64,000 bases of DNA from positions 434,001-498,000 of the forward strand of contig JBBCGH010000001.1 in assembly GCA_037200445.1 (NCBI GenBank), written 5' to 3'. Source of the DNA: Alphaproteobacteria bacterium. GTDB lineage: Bacteria > Pseudomonadota > Alphaproteobacteria > Rhizobiales > Xanthobacteraceae. A model generated the notes under the pieces. That model saw only the letters and a list, made by a program, of their open reading frames with translations. It had not been told where the DNA came from and searched no databases. A program made the position numbers and the translations under genes. Shown piece after piece: positions 43,258 to 52,748 of this stretch (the stretch's first letter is position 1; every line of letters begins with the position of its first letter).

Positions 43258-45156
43258 ATGTCCTCCAATATCAAACCCAAGTCCGGCACCAAGGAATCCC
43301 CGACCGAGCCGTTCAAGCGCGCGGTCGCGGGCTGCATGCGGGCGATCGCGCGCAAGCCGGATCTCGAGATCACTTACGCGGCGGAACGCCCCGGTATCGC
43401 AGGCGGCAAGGCGCGGCTGCCCGAGCCGCCGCGCAAGCTTTCGGCGCAGGACGCCGCGATCGTGCGCGGGCACTCGGATTCGATCGCACTGAAGCTCGCC
43501 TGCCACGACCCGGCGGTGCATCGCCGGCAAATGCCCTCGGGGCAGCAGGGACGCGCGGTGTTCGATGCGGTCGAGCAGGCGCGCGTGGAGGCGATCGGCG
43601 CGCGGCGCATGCAGGGCGTGGCGCAGAATCTCTCCGCGATGCTCGACGACAAATTCCACCGCGGCAAGTTCGATGACATCTCCGATCGCGCCGACGCGCC
43701 GATCGAGGAGGCCGTCGCCATGATGGTGCGCGAGCGCCTCACCGGGCAAGCGCCGCCGCCTGCGGCGCGCAAGCTGGTCGACCTGTGGCGTCCCCTCATC
43801 GAAGACAAGGCCGGACGTGAACTCGACCGGCTGGAGAAGCTGGTCGAGCAGCAGCGCCGCTTCGGCGATGTCGTGCACGATCTTCTCGACTCGCTCGAAA
43901 TGGGCGACGAGCGCTCGCGCGATTCCGAGGACGATAGCGAGGATCAGGGCGACAGCGACAACCAGCAAAGCCAGGGCGAGGAGGGCGAGGCCCAGGAGTC
44001 CGAGGACGCCGACGGCATGAGCATGGAGGAGATGGAAGTCTCCGCCGACGAATTGCCCGATGGCGCGAGCGAGGCGATGGATGCGCCTTCCGCCGACATG
44101 CCGGAAGACGCCGACATGGGCGACTCGGAGGCCGCCAACGAGCCGTGGCGGCCACGCTCGCATGGCCAGAACGAGCCGCGCGGACCGGATTATCACCCCT
44201 ACATTGCGAAGTTCGACGAGACCATCGCGGCCGAGGATCTGTGCGAGCCCGAGGAACTCGACCGGTTGCGCGGCTATCTCGACAAGCAGCTCTCGCATCT
44301 GCAGGGCGTGGTGTCGCGGCTCGCCAATCGCTTGCAGCGCCGGCTGATGGCGCAGCAGAACCGCGCCTGGGAGTTCGACCTCGAGGAGGGCCTGCTCGAT
44401 CCGGCGCGCCTGACCCGCGTCATCATCGACCCGCTGCACGCGCTCTCGTTCAAGCGCGAGAAGGAGACGACCTTCCGCGACACCGTGGTGACGCTGCTCT
44501 TGGACAATTCCGGCTCGATGCGCGGGCGGCCGATCACAGTTGCGGCGACCTGCGCGGACATCCTGGCCCGCACGCTGGAGCGCTGCGGCGTGAAGGTGGA
44601 AATCCTCGGCTTCACGACGCGCGCCTGGAAGGGCGGGCAATCGCGCGAGGCGTGGCTTGCCGGCGGCAAGCCCGCGAACCCGGGCCGCCTCAATGATCTG
44701 CGCCACATCATCTACAAATCCGCGGACGCGCCGTGGCGCCGCGCGCGCAAGAATCTCGGGCTGATGATGCGCGAAGGGTTGCTCAAGGAGAACATCGACG
44801 GCGAGGCACTCGACTGGGCGCACAAGCGCCTGCTGGCACGCACCGAGCAGCGCAAGATCCTGATGATGATCTCCGACGGCGCGCCGGTCGACGATTCGAC
44901 GCTGTCGGTCAACCCGGGCAACTATCTCGAGCGGCACCTGCGCTGGGTGATCGAGGAAATCGAGACGCGCTCGCCGGTCGAACTGATCGCGATCGGCATC
45001 GGGCATGACGTGACGCGCTACTATCGCCGTGCCGTCACCATCGTTGACGCCGAGGAGCTGGGCGGCGTGATGACCGAGAAGCTTGCCGAGCTGTTCGAGG
45101 AGCAGGCCGCGGCGCCAGAGCCGGCGCGCGCTCCGCCGCGCCGGAAGATGCATTGA
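43258..45156 (+). CDS. cobT: cobaltochelatase subunit CobT
   Basis: A 632-residue chelatase subunit. A helical N-terminal part (~1-220) leads into a very acidic linker (~222-295, rich in Glu/Asp/Ser/Met) and then a C-terminal von Willebrand A domain whose metal site is [10 protein letters not shown] (D-x-S-x-S, ~415). [18 protein letters not shown] and the final [16 protein letters not shown] are family blocks. It works with CobS and CobN; cobN is not in this window. The stop overlaps the TTG start of the next gene (TTGA). Confidence 0.97.
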   Translation: MSSNIKPKSGTKESPTEPFKRAVAGCMRAIARKPDLEITYAAERPGIAGGKARLPEPPRKLSAQDAAIVRGHSDSIALKLACHDPAVHRRQMPSGQQGRAVFDAVEQARVEAIGARRMQGVAQNLSAMLDDKFHRGKFDDISDRADAPIEEAVAMMVRERLTGQAPPPAARKLVDLWRPLIEDKAGRELDRLEKLVEQQRRFGDVVHDLLDSLEMGDERSRDSEDDSEDQGDSDNQQSQGEEGEAQESEDADGMSMEEMEVSADELPDGASEAMDAPSADMPEDADMGDSEAANEPWRPRSHGQNEPRGPDYHPYIAKFDETIAAEDLCEPEELDRLRGYLDKQLSHLQGVVSRLANRLQRRLMAQQNRAWEFDLEEGLLDPARLTRVIIDPLHALSFKREKETTFRDTVVTLLLDNSGSMRGRPITVAATCADILARTLERCGVKVEILGFTTRAWKGGQSREAWLAGGKPANPGRLNDLRHIIYKSADAPWRRARKNLGLMMREGLLKENIDGEALDWAHKRLLARTEQRKILMMISDGAPVDDSTLSVNPGNYLERHLRWVIEEIETRSPVELIAIGIGHDVTRYYRRAVTIVDAEELGGVMTEKLAELFEEQAAAPEPARAPPRRKMH

Positions 45157-46166
45157 TCTTGAGCCGCGCGGCGCTCGCGCTTGCGGTGCTCGCGGCGCTT
45201 TCGCTTTCCGCCTCCGCGCAACCCAATCCGCGCACGCCGGAGACGCCAACAAGGATTGAGGTTCGCGCCCGGCCGATCACGGCGTTCGAGCCCGGCAATC
45301 CAAAGCGCACGAGATTCGGCGCGCTGACATTTCGCGGCGGCCTCGAGCTCACGTCGCCGCATCCTCATTTCGGCGGCCTCTCGGCGCTCCGCATCGAGCC
45401 CGACGGCGCGAACTTTCTGGCCGTCAGCGACAAGGGGCACTGGCTGCGCGGCCGCATCGTCTATGACGGCAAACGGCCGGTTGGCATCGCCGATGCCGAG
45501 ATGGCGCCGGTGCTGGGACATGACGGAAAGCCGCTTGCGGCGCGCGGCTGGTACGACACCGAGTCGATGGCGCGCCACGACGGCATCGTGTGGCTCGGTA
45601 TCGAGCGCGTGAATCGCATCGTGCGGCTCGATGTCGGGCGCGACGGGTTGCTTGCGCGCGCAACCATCATTCCGGTGCCGCCGGGCATCGAGAAATTGCC
45701 GCACAACAAGGGGCTCGAATGCCTCGAGTTCGTGCCCCCCGGCCCGCCTCTCCAGCACACGCTCATCGCGATCTCGGAACGGGGGCTCGACGACGCCGGC
45801 AACATCAAGGGATTCCTGATCGGCTGGTCGGGGCCGGCGGAATTCTCGGTCAAGCGCATCGGCGATTTCGACGTCACCGATTGTGCGCTGACGCCGAAGG
45901 GCGACCTGCTCATCTTGGAGCGTAGCTTCTCGCGGCTCCGTGGTGTCGGCATGCGCATCCGCCGCGTGCCGCTGACGAGCATGCAGCCTGGCGCGACCGT
46001 CGATGGTCCCGCGCTGATCGAAGCCGACCTGGGCTACCAGATCGACAATATGGAAGGCCTATCGGTACACCGCGACGCCGGCGCGCTGGTGCTGACCCTG
46101 ATCTCGGACGATAATTTCTCGATCATCCAGCGCACGCTGCTGCTGCAGTTCACGCTGGAGGAGTGA
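45153..46166 (+). CDS. exported esterase-like phytase-family protein
   Basis: A 337-residue protein with a Sec signal ([16 protein letters not shown]) and a beta-propeller-like phytase/esterase domain: [40 protein letters not shown] and [28 protein letters not shown]. These resemble the esterase-like activity of phytase family. It is read from a TTG overlapping the cobT stop (another TTG lies 6 nt on), so it is probably coupled to cobT, a pairing I recall in related genomes. The substrate is unknown. Confidence 0.82.
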   Translation: MILSRAALALAVLAALSLSASAQPNPRTPETPTRIEVRARPITAFEPGNPKRTRFGALTFRGGLELTSPHPHFGGLSALRIEPDGANFLAVSDKGHWLRGRIVYDGKRPVGIADAEMAPVLGHDGKPLAARGWYDTESMARHDGIVWLGIERVNRIVRLDVGRDGLLARATIIPVPPGIEKLPHNKGLECLEFVPPGPPLQHTLIAISERGLDDAGNIKGFLIGWSGPAEFSVKRIGDFDVTDCALTPKGDLLILERSFSRLRGVGMRIRRVPLTSMQPGATVDGPALIEADLGYQIDNMEGLSVHRDAGALVLTLISDDNFSIIQRTLLLQFTLEE

Positions 46167-46206
46167 ACTCCCGCCTGTCACAATGGCCCCATCGGTGGAG
46201 CTGTCG

Positions 46207-46425
46207 ATGTTCCGCAAGACCGTCCATCCGCTCGACCTCGTGCTCGCGGTGTGCGTCGCCGTGCTGCCAGGCGCTACGATATTCTACTGGCTCGCCGTCC
46301 ATGGGCGGTTGCCGTTCGACATGCTGACCGGGCTCTCCTACCTAGTGGTCGCCGCAGCCGTGATGCTGGCCGTGATCGGCGGCCTGATCGCCTTTGCGGT
46401 CTGGTTCTTCAGTCCGCGGCGCTGA
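46207..46425 (+). CDS. small two-helix membrane protein
   Basis: A 72-residue protein with two hydrophobic helices (LVLAVCVAVLPGATIFYWLAV and LVVAAAVMLAVIGGLIAFAVWFF). ATG 46207 is preferred over 46183 because GGAG lies 7 nt upstream. No family is recognised. Its stop is followed by a hairpin that also serves the convergent rpmB. Confidence 0.65.
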   Translation: MFRKTVHPLDLVLAVCVAVLPGATIFYWLAVHGRLPFDMLTGLSYLVVAAAVMLAVIGGLIAFAVWFFSPRR

Positions 46426-46432
46426 AAACGAA

Positions 46433-46456
46433 ATGCCCGGCGCGAAGACCGGGCAT
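46433..46456 (-). terminator. rho-independent terminator of rpmB (possibly bidirectional)
   Basis: A perfect 8-bp GC-rich stem, ATGCCCGG and CCGGGCAT, with an 8-nt loop. On the minus strand it is followed by TTCGTTTTC, a modest U-tract, 26 nt after the rpmB stop. On the plus strand it lies just after the small membrane gene. Confidence 0.75.
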
Positions 46457-46481
46457 CGTCCTATCCGGAGTGCGACAGCGT

Positions 46482-46778
46482 TCAGGCGGCCTTCGCCTCG
46501 GCGCGCTTCTTGGCAATCTCGCTCTTGAGCTTGCGCGCCTTGGGCGAGAGTTCCTCGTCGTGGGCCTTCGCGAGGAACGCATCGAGCCCACCACGATGGT
46601 CGACGCTCTTCAGCGCATTGGCCGAGATGCGGAGCTTGACCGAGCGGCCGAGCGCGTCCGAGATCAGCGTGACGCTCAAGAGGTTCGGCAGGAAGCGCCG
46701 CTTGGTCTTGATGTTCGAGTGGCTGACCTTGTGGCCCACCTGCGGGCCCTTGCCGGTCAAATCGCAACGGCGCGACAT
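46482..46778 (-). CDS. rpmB: 50S ribosomal protein L28
   Basis: A 98-residue ribosomal protein. The start [22 protein letters not shown] and the following [11 protein letters not shown] are diagnostic of L28. The alphaproteobacterial C-terminal extension ([29 protein letters not shown]) is present. The longer in-frame upstream part is not protein-like. It is followed by a terminator hairpin. Confidence 0.97.
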   Translation of the reverse strand: MSRRCDLTGKGPQVGHKVSHSNIKTKRRFLPNLLSVTLISDALGRSVKLRISANALKSVDHRGGLDAFLAKAHDEELSPKARKLKSEIAKKRAEAKAA

Positions 46779-46967
46779 GGTCGAAATCCTTGAAAATTCT
46801 GCGGGAAACCCGATGGCGCCGATGGGGCGGCCAATCGGGAACGCGGACGTATAAGGGCCACGCGGCGAGGCGTCAAGTTGCGCAACCAGCACGGCAAGGA
46901 ACCACAGATTCGACGCATTCCGGGTCGAAGACGCGGCAGGCTCGATACTGGGGAAGGGTCAAGCGTT

Positions 46968-47804
46968 TTGCGATATCGCAGCCTCTCCATTCCGTTCGCC
47001 GTGACCGTCGCGCTTGTGGGCTGCGTGGTCTCGGCCCACGCCCAGAGCAAGCTCGAGGCACGCTATACCGCCTCGCTCGCCGGCATTCCGCTCGGCACCG
47101 GCACCTGGGTCATCGATATCGCGTCCGACCAATACACCTCCGTGGCAAGCGGGCGGACCACCGGCCTTGTCCGCCTGGTATCGGACGGCTCGGGCTCGAG
47201 CGGCTCGCGCGGCGCCATCCAGGGCGCAAGCCTCGTCCCGACGACCTACGCGTCGAGCACGGTCTCCGACCGGCGCTCCGACGAGGTGCGCATGACCCTG
47301 CGCGCCGGCACCGTAAGGGACGTATCGGTCGAGCCGCAGTGGCCGCCGTCGCCGGATCGCGTGCCGGTCACCGAGGCGCATCGCAAGGGCGTGACCGACC
47401 CGATGAGCGCCGCCATCATCCCGGTCGCCGGCGGTGGCGACGTGATGACCCCCGATGCCTGCAAGCGCAGGCTTGCGATCTTCGACGGACGCCAGCGTGC
47501 CGACATCGAACTCGTGTTCAAGCGGATGGATCGCGTCCACGCCGACAAGGGCTATCAGGGTCCGGTCGTGGTCTGCACCGTGCTCTACACGCCGATCGCC
47601 GGGCATCGGCCCGAGCGGCCCGCGATCAAGTATCTGGTCGAGACGCGCGAGATGGAGATGTGGCTCGCGCCGATCGCCGGGACGCGGCTCCTGGTGCCGT
47701 TCCGCTTCTCGGTACCGACGCCGTTCGGGCTCGGCGTGCTGCAGGCGACCTATTTCGTCACGCAGCCGACCCGCGCGGCCGGCGCGCCTGCGAAACCGAT
47801 GTAG
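46968..47804 (+). CDS. DUF3108-containing exported protein
   Basis: About 278 residues from a TTG start (uncertain), with a signal peptide (IPFAVTVALVGCVVSAHA) and a beta-rich DUF3108-like domain: LEARYTASLAGIPLGTGTWVIDI at the start and KYLVETREMEMWLAPIAGTRLLVPFRFSVPTPFG near the end. Family role is unknown, likely periplasmic or outer-membrane associated. The TTG was picked because GGGGAAGGG precedes it and it places the hydrophobic signal near the N-terminus; a GTG/ATG candidate further up is poorer. Its stop lies in a dispersed repeat. Confidence 0.78.
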   Translation: MRYRSLSIPFAVTVALVGCVVSAHAQSKLEARYTASLAGIPLGTGTWVIDIASDQYTSVASGRTTGLVRLVSDGSGSSGSRGAIQGASLVPTTYASSTVSDRRSDEVRMTLRAGTVRDVSVEPQWPPSPDRVPVTEAHRKGVTDPMSAAIIPVAGGGDVMTPDACKRRLAIFDGRQRADIELVFKRMDRVHADKGYQGPVVVCTVLYTPIAGHRPERPAIKYLVETREMEMWLAPIAGTRLLVPFRFSVPTPFGLGVLQATYFVTQPTRAAGAPAKPM

Positions 47805-47904
47805 GGTGGGCAAAGGCGTACGCCTGCGCGCCGTGCCCACCGCCTCGTCCGCGCTTATGAAATGGTGGGCACGCGCCGCTTCGCGGCTGCTTTGCCCACC
47901 CTAC
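47801..47904. repeat. dispersed GTAGGGTGGGC inverted repeat
   Basis: Outer arms GTAGGGTGGGCAAAG and CTTTGCCCACCCTAC-like bases are inverted; internal GTGCCCACC and GGTGGGCAC blocks add a nested hairpin. The element is of a class common in Bradyrhizobium-like genomes. It contains the stop codons of both convergent genes (DUF3108 from the left, yciB from the right), so it may also end their transcripts. Confidence 0.8.
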
Positions 47905-48530
47905 TTCTCCTCAACCGCATATTTCTGCAGCAGCGGGTACTGCAGCGCCGCGAACACGAAGGTGAGCGGCACCACCCCAAAAACCTTGAAGCTCACCCAG
48001 AAGTCGGTCGTCTGCGTGCGCCAGATGATTTCGTTGAGCACCGCGAGCGCGAGGAAGAAGATCGCCCAGCGCAGCGTCAGCTTGCGCCAGCCCTCGTCGG
48101 TCAAGTGAAACACCGCATCGAACACGATTCGCGAGGAAAGGCTTGTTGAACCACAGCCCGCCGAGCAGCGTACCGGCGAACAGCAGATAGACGATCGTCG
48201 GCTTCATCTTGATGAAGGTGTCGTCGTGCAGAAATAACGTCAGTCCGCCGAACACCGTCACGATGACCGCCGTCACCATCGCCATCACCGGGAGATGGCG
48301 CGTCAGCGCATATGACACCGCGAGCGAGACGAGGATCGCGACCATGAACACCGCGGTCGCGACGAAGATGCCGGCCTTCTCGCCGCCCATGGCGTCAGGC
48401 AGCAGCGGACCGACGAAGGTGCCCGTGAACAGGTGAGGCGCGCGTTCGCGAAAAAGAACAGGATCAGCGGCCCCATTTCGAGGACGAGCTTGAGCCAGGG
48501 ATTGAGCTGCTTTTTGGCGGCGGCGGGCAT
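47901..48530 (-). pseudogene. yciB: inner membrane-spanning septation protein YciB/IspZ, frameshifted
   Basis: A five-helix membrane protein related to YciB/septation protein A. The gene is in three reading frames. From 48530: QLNPWLKLVLEMGPLILFFFANAR. A -1 shift near 48433-48440 leads to FTGTFVGPLLPDAMGGEKAGIF, then AVFMVAILVSLAVSY and [21 protein letters not shown] +1 shift near 48128-48132 leads to [35 protein letters not shown] and [15 protein letters not shown]. Net length (630 nt) is intact. Sequence error is more likely than real loss, because the neighbouring ftsY carries a similar indel. Confidence 0.85.
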
Positions 48531-48533
48531 GGG

Positions 48534-49480
48534 TTAGCCTTCTATCCCGGCAATCGCGTTGGCGAAATCCCGTGCGGCAAAGTCGCTCAGATCGTCGACG
48601 CCCTCGCCAACCCCGATAAAATGCACGGGCAGCTTGTGCCTGGCGGCGAGGGCCACGAGGATGCCGCCGCGCGCGGTGCCGTCGAGCTGGTCATCACCAG
48701 GCCGGTGACGCCCGCGACGCGGGTGAATTCGGTGGCCTGCGACAGTGCGTTCTGCCCAACTGTCGCATCGAGCACCAGCAGCACGGCATGCGGCGCGCTC
48801 GCGTCAATCTTCTTCATTACGCGCACGATCTTTTCGAGCTCCGCCATCAGCTCGGTCTTGTTCTGCAGGCGGCCAGCGGTGTCGACGATCAGGATATCGG
48901 CGGCTTCGGCTTTCGCGGCGCTGAGCGCCTCGAACGCGAGGCTTGCCGAGTCCGAGCCCTGCTCGCGCGCGATCACGGTTGCACCAGTGCGCTGTCCCCA
49001 GATCTTGAGCTGATCGATCGCGGCGGCACGGAACGTGTCGCCCGCCGCCAGCATCACACTGCGGCCTTCGTCGCGGAAACGCGCCGCAAGCTTGCCGATG
49101 GTGGTGGTCTTGCCGGAGCCGTTCACGCCGACCACGAGAATGACGAACGGCTTCGCAGCCGCATCGATCGCGAGCGGCTTCGCGACGGGCGCGAGCACCT
49201 TCTCGACTTCGGTCGCGAGGATCGTCTTCACCTCGGTGTCGCTCACCTGCTTGTCGTAGCGGCCCTCGCCGATCGCCGCCGCGATCCGCGCCGAGACGTC
49301 CACGCCGAGGTCGGCACGGATCAGCAGCTCTTCGAGTTCCTCGATCGTCGCGGCGTCGAGCTTGCGCTTCGACACGAGGTCGGAAATCGCGCTGCCGATC
49401 GAGGCGGACGTGCGCTTGAGCCCGCCGGAAAGGCGCTGCCACCAGCTTCGTTTGCCCGTTTCTTCGGAGGTGTCATTCAT
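48534..49480 (-). CDS. ftsY: signal recognition particle receptor FtsY, with a frameshift
   Basis: SRP receptor GTPase that brings ribosome-SRP complexes to the membrane. N domain at residues ~25-110, then the G domain with VVGVNGSGKTTTIGKLA, AAGDTFRAAAIDQL, VDTAGRLQNKTELMAEL and FTRVAGVTGLVMT. At about 48688 one base is missing from the codon pair after VMT (ACCAAGCTC expected, ACCAGCTC present). In the corrected frame LDGTARGGILVALAARHKLPVHFIGVG and the usual end follow to a TAA at 48534. ftsY is normally essential, so I suspect a sequence error. It has no long acidic A domain, as in other alphaproteobacteria. Confidence 0.9.
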
Positions 49481-49486
49481 GTTGCG

Positions 49487-49565
49487 CGAGTGCCGCCGAT
49501 TTGAAGTTCCTGGACCACCTGCCGCAAGCTCCTTCAGGAACTTCAAATCGATAAGCGGCACTCGA
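49487..49565. repeat. hairpin repeat of the CTAG family, unit E
   Basis: Outer arms CGAGTGCCGC / GCGGCACTCG, inner arms GATTTGAAGTTCCTG / CAGGAACTTCAAATC (15 bp, perfect), with extra bases on the right between outer and inner stems. The loop contains TGCCGC. Ends read CGAGTG instead of CTAGTG, but architecture and length match units A-D. It begins 7 nt upstream of the ftsY start. Confidence 0.85.
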
Positions 49566-49579
49566 ATGAATATAATTGC

Positions 49580-49654
49580 TAGTGCCCCTTTGCATCCGAA
49601 GTTCGTGCGAGAGGTTGCCGCGATGTATCACGAACTTCGGATGCGGGGCACTAG
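49580..49654. repeat. hairpin repeat of the CTAG family, unit F
   Basis: Outer arms CTAGTGCCCC / GGGGCACTAG, inner arms GCATCCGAAGTTCGTG and its exact complement, extra T bases on the left. The loop contains TTGCCGCGATG. It lies 14 nt after unit E and 18 nt before the RluA gene. Confidence 0.9.
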
Positions 49655-49672
49655 TGTGATAGCGGTTTCGGC

Positions 49673-50455
49673 ATGGAGCCGATAGTGCTGGCCAAACCCT
49701 TCAATCCGAAGGCCGCGACCGAGGAGGAAATCCTTGCGCGCGTGCTTTACCGCGACGGGCTGATGCTGGTGATCGACAAGCCGGCGGGCCTCTCGGTGCA
49801 CCGCGGCCCGAAGGGCGGTCCGAGCCTTGAAGACTGGTTCGACACGCTGCGCTACGGCCTGCCGCGCCGGCCGGAACTCGCGCACCGGCTCGATCGCGAG
49901 ACCTCTGGGTGCCTCGTGCTCGGCCGTCACCGCAAGGCGCTCGCGCACCTGAGCCTGCTGTTCAAGCATCGCCGCGTTGGCAAGAGCTACTGGGCGGTGG
50001 TGGAGGGCGGCCCGGCGGAAGACGAAGGCGTGATTGACATGCCGCTGGGCAAGCTCGATCCGCATTTCGGCTGGTGGATGAAGCCCGATCCGGATGGACA
50101 GCCCGCGGTGACCAAATGGAAGGTGATGGGGCGGGCGGCCGACGCAAGCCTGTCCTGGCTCGCGCTCGAACCCGTCACCGGGCGCACGCATCAGCTGCGC
50201 GTGCACTGCGCCGCGATGGGCTTTCCGATTTTCGGCGACGACATCTACGGCAACGAGGCAAGCCAGCGTCGCGCGCGGCAGATCAAGTTCGTGCCACGCC
50301 CCGACGCGCCCGGCCTGCAACTGCACGCGCGCGAGGTCGTGGTGCCGATCTCGAAGAACAAGGAGCCGGTGCGCGTCATCGCCCCGGTTCCGCCGCACCT
50401 GCGCGAGCGGCTCGCGGCGTGTGGCTGGAACGGCGAGTCATTATCCGTGGGGTAA
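49673..50455 (+). CDS. RluA-family pseudouridine synthase
   Basis: A 260-residue enzyme that converts uridine to pseudouridine in rRNA or tRNA. The catalytic Asp74 is in ELAHRLDRETSGCLVLG. DGLMLVIDKPAGLSVH and TGRTHQLRVHCAAMGFPIFGDDIYG are RluA/RluC/RluD family blocks. There is no N-terminal S4 domain, so it is closest to RluA or TruC-type members. Its target base cannot be told. It follows hairpin units E and F. Confidence 0.92.
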   Translation: MEPIVLAKPFNPKAATEEEILARVLYRDGLMLVIDKPAGLSVHRGPKGGPSLEDWFDTLRYGLPRRPELAHRLDRETSGCLVLGRHRKALAHLSLLFKHRRVGKSYWAVVEGGPAEDEGVIDMPLGKLDPHFGWWMKPDPDGQPAVTKWKVMGRAADASLSWLALEPVTGRTHQLRVHCAAMGFPIFGDDIYGNEASQRRARQIKFVPRPDAPGLQLHAREVVVPISKNKEPVRVIAPVPPHLRERLAACGWNGESLSVG

Positions 50456-50489
50456 TTGCCGCGCCTGCGCTGCCGCGTAAGGTGGCGCC

Positions 50490-51377
50490 GTGACCGAAAC
50501 CCTCGGCGTCATTATCGCGATCATTTCCAGCGCGCTCGGCGGTACCGCCGCGGCGGTGACGCGCTATCTCGTGACCGATGCCGATGCGCTGACGCTGGCG
50601 ATCCTGCGCTGGGGCATCGGCTTCATCGTTGTGTTGCCCGCGACGCTGTTGCTCCGCGCGCGCTGGCCCGGCCGACGCGACCTTCCCGCCATCGCGGGGC
50701 TCGGCATCATGTTCTTTGGGCTGTTCTTCATCCTCTATAACGTCGCGGTCAGCCTCACGACCGCGACGCGCGCAAGCCTCGCGCTCTCGACGCTGCCGCT
50801 TTGGACCATGCTGGCCGGCGCGGTGTTGCGCATCGAGCCGCTCACGCCACGAAAGTCGCTCGGCGTCGGGATTGCAATCCTGGGCGTCGCGGGCGCGCTT
50901 GCATCAAACCTGGGCGATGCGCCGGCCGGCGCCTGGCGCGGCGAGCTGATCATGACGGGAGCCGTGCTCTGCATGGCGTTCTACAACGTGTTCTCGCGGC
51001 CGTTCATCGCGCGCTCCAGCGCACTAGGCTTCCTCTGCGTCGGCATGGGCTGCGGCGCGGCCGCGCTCATCGTCGCGGGACTCGCGACCGGACGGCTCGC
51101 GGTGCTGGCGACATTCGGCGCGCCGCAATGGACCGCCGCGATCTACCTCGGCGTCGCGGGTGGCGCGCTTGCCTTCATCCTCTGGGTGATGGCGCTGCAG
51201 CGCGCCTCGCCGACGCGCGTCGCCAACACCATGACGGTGAACCCGATCGCCGCCGGCCTGCTCGCCACCCAGCTCGTCGGCGAGCCGATCACACTGAACC
51301 TGATTGCCGGGCTGATCGCGGTGTTCATGGGCATCTGGATTGCGACCACCGAGCGTGTGGCCGGGCCGGCGAACTAG
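50490..51377 (+). CDS. EamA/DMT-family transporter
   Basis: A 295-residue inner-membrane protein with ten hydrophobic helices in two EamA repeats. LSALGGTAAAVTRYL-like start, the first repeat ending near TRASLALSTLPLWTMLAGAVLRIEPLTPRKSLGVGIAILGV and the second near PTRVANTMTVNPIAAGLLATQLVGEPIT are the usual repeat ends. The substrate is unknown. It starts 34 nt after the RluA gene. Confidence 0.9.
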   Translation: MTETLGVIIAIISSALGGTAAAVTRYLVTDADALTLAILRWGIGFIVVLPATLLLRARWPGRRDLPAIAGLGIMFFGLFFILYNVAVSLTTATRASLALSTLPLWTMLAGAVLRIEPLTPRKSLGVGIAILGVAGALASNLGDAPAGAWRGELIMTGAVLCMAFYNVFSRPFIARSSALGFLCVGMGCGAAALIVAGLATGRLAVLATFGAPQWTAAIYLGVAGGALAFILWVMALQRASPTRVANTMTVNPIAAGLLATQLVGEPITLNLIAGLIAVFMGIWIATTERVAGPAN

Positions 51378-51417
51378 GTGTTCCAACGGCGCGGCAAGAC
51401 GCCTAGCATGCGGCGCC

Positions 51418-52746
51418 ATGGGCAATTCAGGTTTTCAGGCCGCACTCGACAGCCGCGTCGGCGAGATGCTCAGCGCGTGTACCAAATGCGGCGCGTGTTT
51501 TACGGCATGCCCCATCACTGGCGCGACGGGGATTGGCGAAGCCAATCCCCAAGAGGTCGTCGCAGGCGTGCTCGACATCGTTCGCCTCGGCGCGGGGCCG
51601 CGGGAAGCCGAGACGTGGGCCAAGTCCTGCACGCTCAGCGGCGAGTGCATCAAGGCCTGCGATTATGGTGTGAACCCGCGCTTCCTGCTCGCGATGGCGC
51701 GGCTCGCGATGACCACGAAGGCCGACGCACGTGAGCGCCGCAAGGGCGGCGTGCAGAACTTCCGGCGGATGAGCGAGGACGTCGGCATCCTGTCGCATCT
51801 GCAGCTCACCGACGAGGCGCTCGAGCGCTTGGGACAGCGGCCGACCGCGAAACCGCCCACGGAGAGCGAAGAGCTGCCCGACGTCGTGTTCTACACCGGC
51901 TGCAACGTGCTCAAGACGCCGCACATCGCGCTCCTCTGCCTCGACATCATGGACGCACTCGGCACCCGTTACACCGTCATGGGCGGGCCGACCCATTGCT
52001 GCGGGGTGCACCAGCTGCGCGCCGGCGATGCCGAGACATCCTCGCGCTTTGCCGGCAACACGATCGACAAGCTCGCCCGCTCCAGGACCGGCGAGGTGAT
52101 CTCGTGGTGCCCGAGCTGCTTCGTGCAGTTCAGCGAGATCATGCTGCCGACGTTTGAACGCGCGACCGGCGAAAAGCCTTTCGACATGACGCCGTTCATG
52201 CGCTTCCTGCGCGGCAATCTCGGCGCGCTGCGGCCGCTGCTGACGAGGCGTGTCGGGATGAAGATTGCGCTGCACCGGCATCCAGGTGTCGCCGGCGTGA
52301 TGGATGCGGCCGAAGAAGTGTTGCGCGCCGTGCCGGGCATCGAGATCGTGCCGCTCGACGTGCCGGCTGTGGGCCTGCAGAGCGTCAACCTGAGCGTCTT
52401 GCCTGCCTTCAAGAAAGAGCTGCAACTCCGCGAGCTTGACGCCGCGGCCGCGGCGGGCGTCGACGCGCTGGTCGCGGTCTATCACTCCGATCATCGGGAG
52501 CTCTGCGCGCATGAGCGCGATTGGCCGTTCCGCATCGTCAATATTCTGGAGATCGTGGGCGCGAGCATGGGCTTCGCGCGGGAAGACCACTACAAGAACC
52601 TGAAGATCAAGCAGGACGTCGACGCGATCCTCGCCGATGCCGCCGACCTCGTCGGCTATCACAAGCTCGATACCGATACGGCGCGTCGCGTCGTCCTCAA
52701 CGGCATGCTCGGCGATCAGCCGCTGCCGTTGCAGGGCCGGCGCTGA
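51418..52746 (+). CDS. heterodisulfide-reductase-like iron-sulfur / CCG-domain protein
   Basis: A 442-residue cytosolic protein. The first ferredoxin motif is complete (CTKCGACFTACP, ~21-32). The second reads CTLSGECIKACDYG: Ser replaces the second Cys, leaving three cysteines. A CCG domain follows (GCNVLKTPH ... HCCGVHQLRAGD ... WCPSCF), but its C-terminal twin lacks the cysteines. The protein resembles subunits of HdrD/GlpC-like or lactate-oxidising complexes, yet no flavin partner is adjacent. ATG 51418 starts just before the first cluster; an upstream start adds 26 basic residues. Confidence 0.82.
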   Translation: MGNSGFQAALDSRVGEMLSACTKCGACFTACPITGATGIGEANPQEVVAGVLDIVRLGAGPREAETWAKSCTLSGECIKACDYGVNPRFLLAMARLAMTTKADARERRKGGVQNFRRMSEDVGILSHLQLTDEALERLGQRPTAKPPTESEELPDVVFYTGCNVLKTPHIALLCLDIMDALGTRYTVMGGPTHCCGVHQLRAGDAETSSRFAGNTIDKLARSRTGEVISWCPSCFVQFSEIMLPTFERATGEKPFDMTPFMRFLRGNLGALRPLLTRRVGMKIALHRHPGVAGVMDAAEEVLRAVPGIEIVPLDVPAVGLQSVNLSVLPAFKKELQLRELDAAAAAGVDALVAVYHSDHRELCAHERDWPFRIVNILEIVGASMGFAREDHYKNLKIKQDVDAILADAADLVGYHKLDTDTARRVVLNGMLGDQPLPLQGRR

Positions 52747-52748
52747 GG

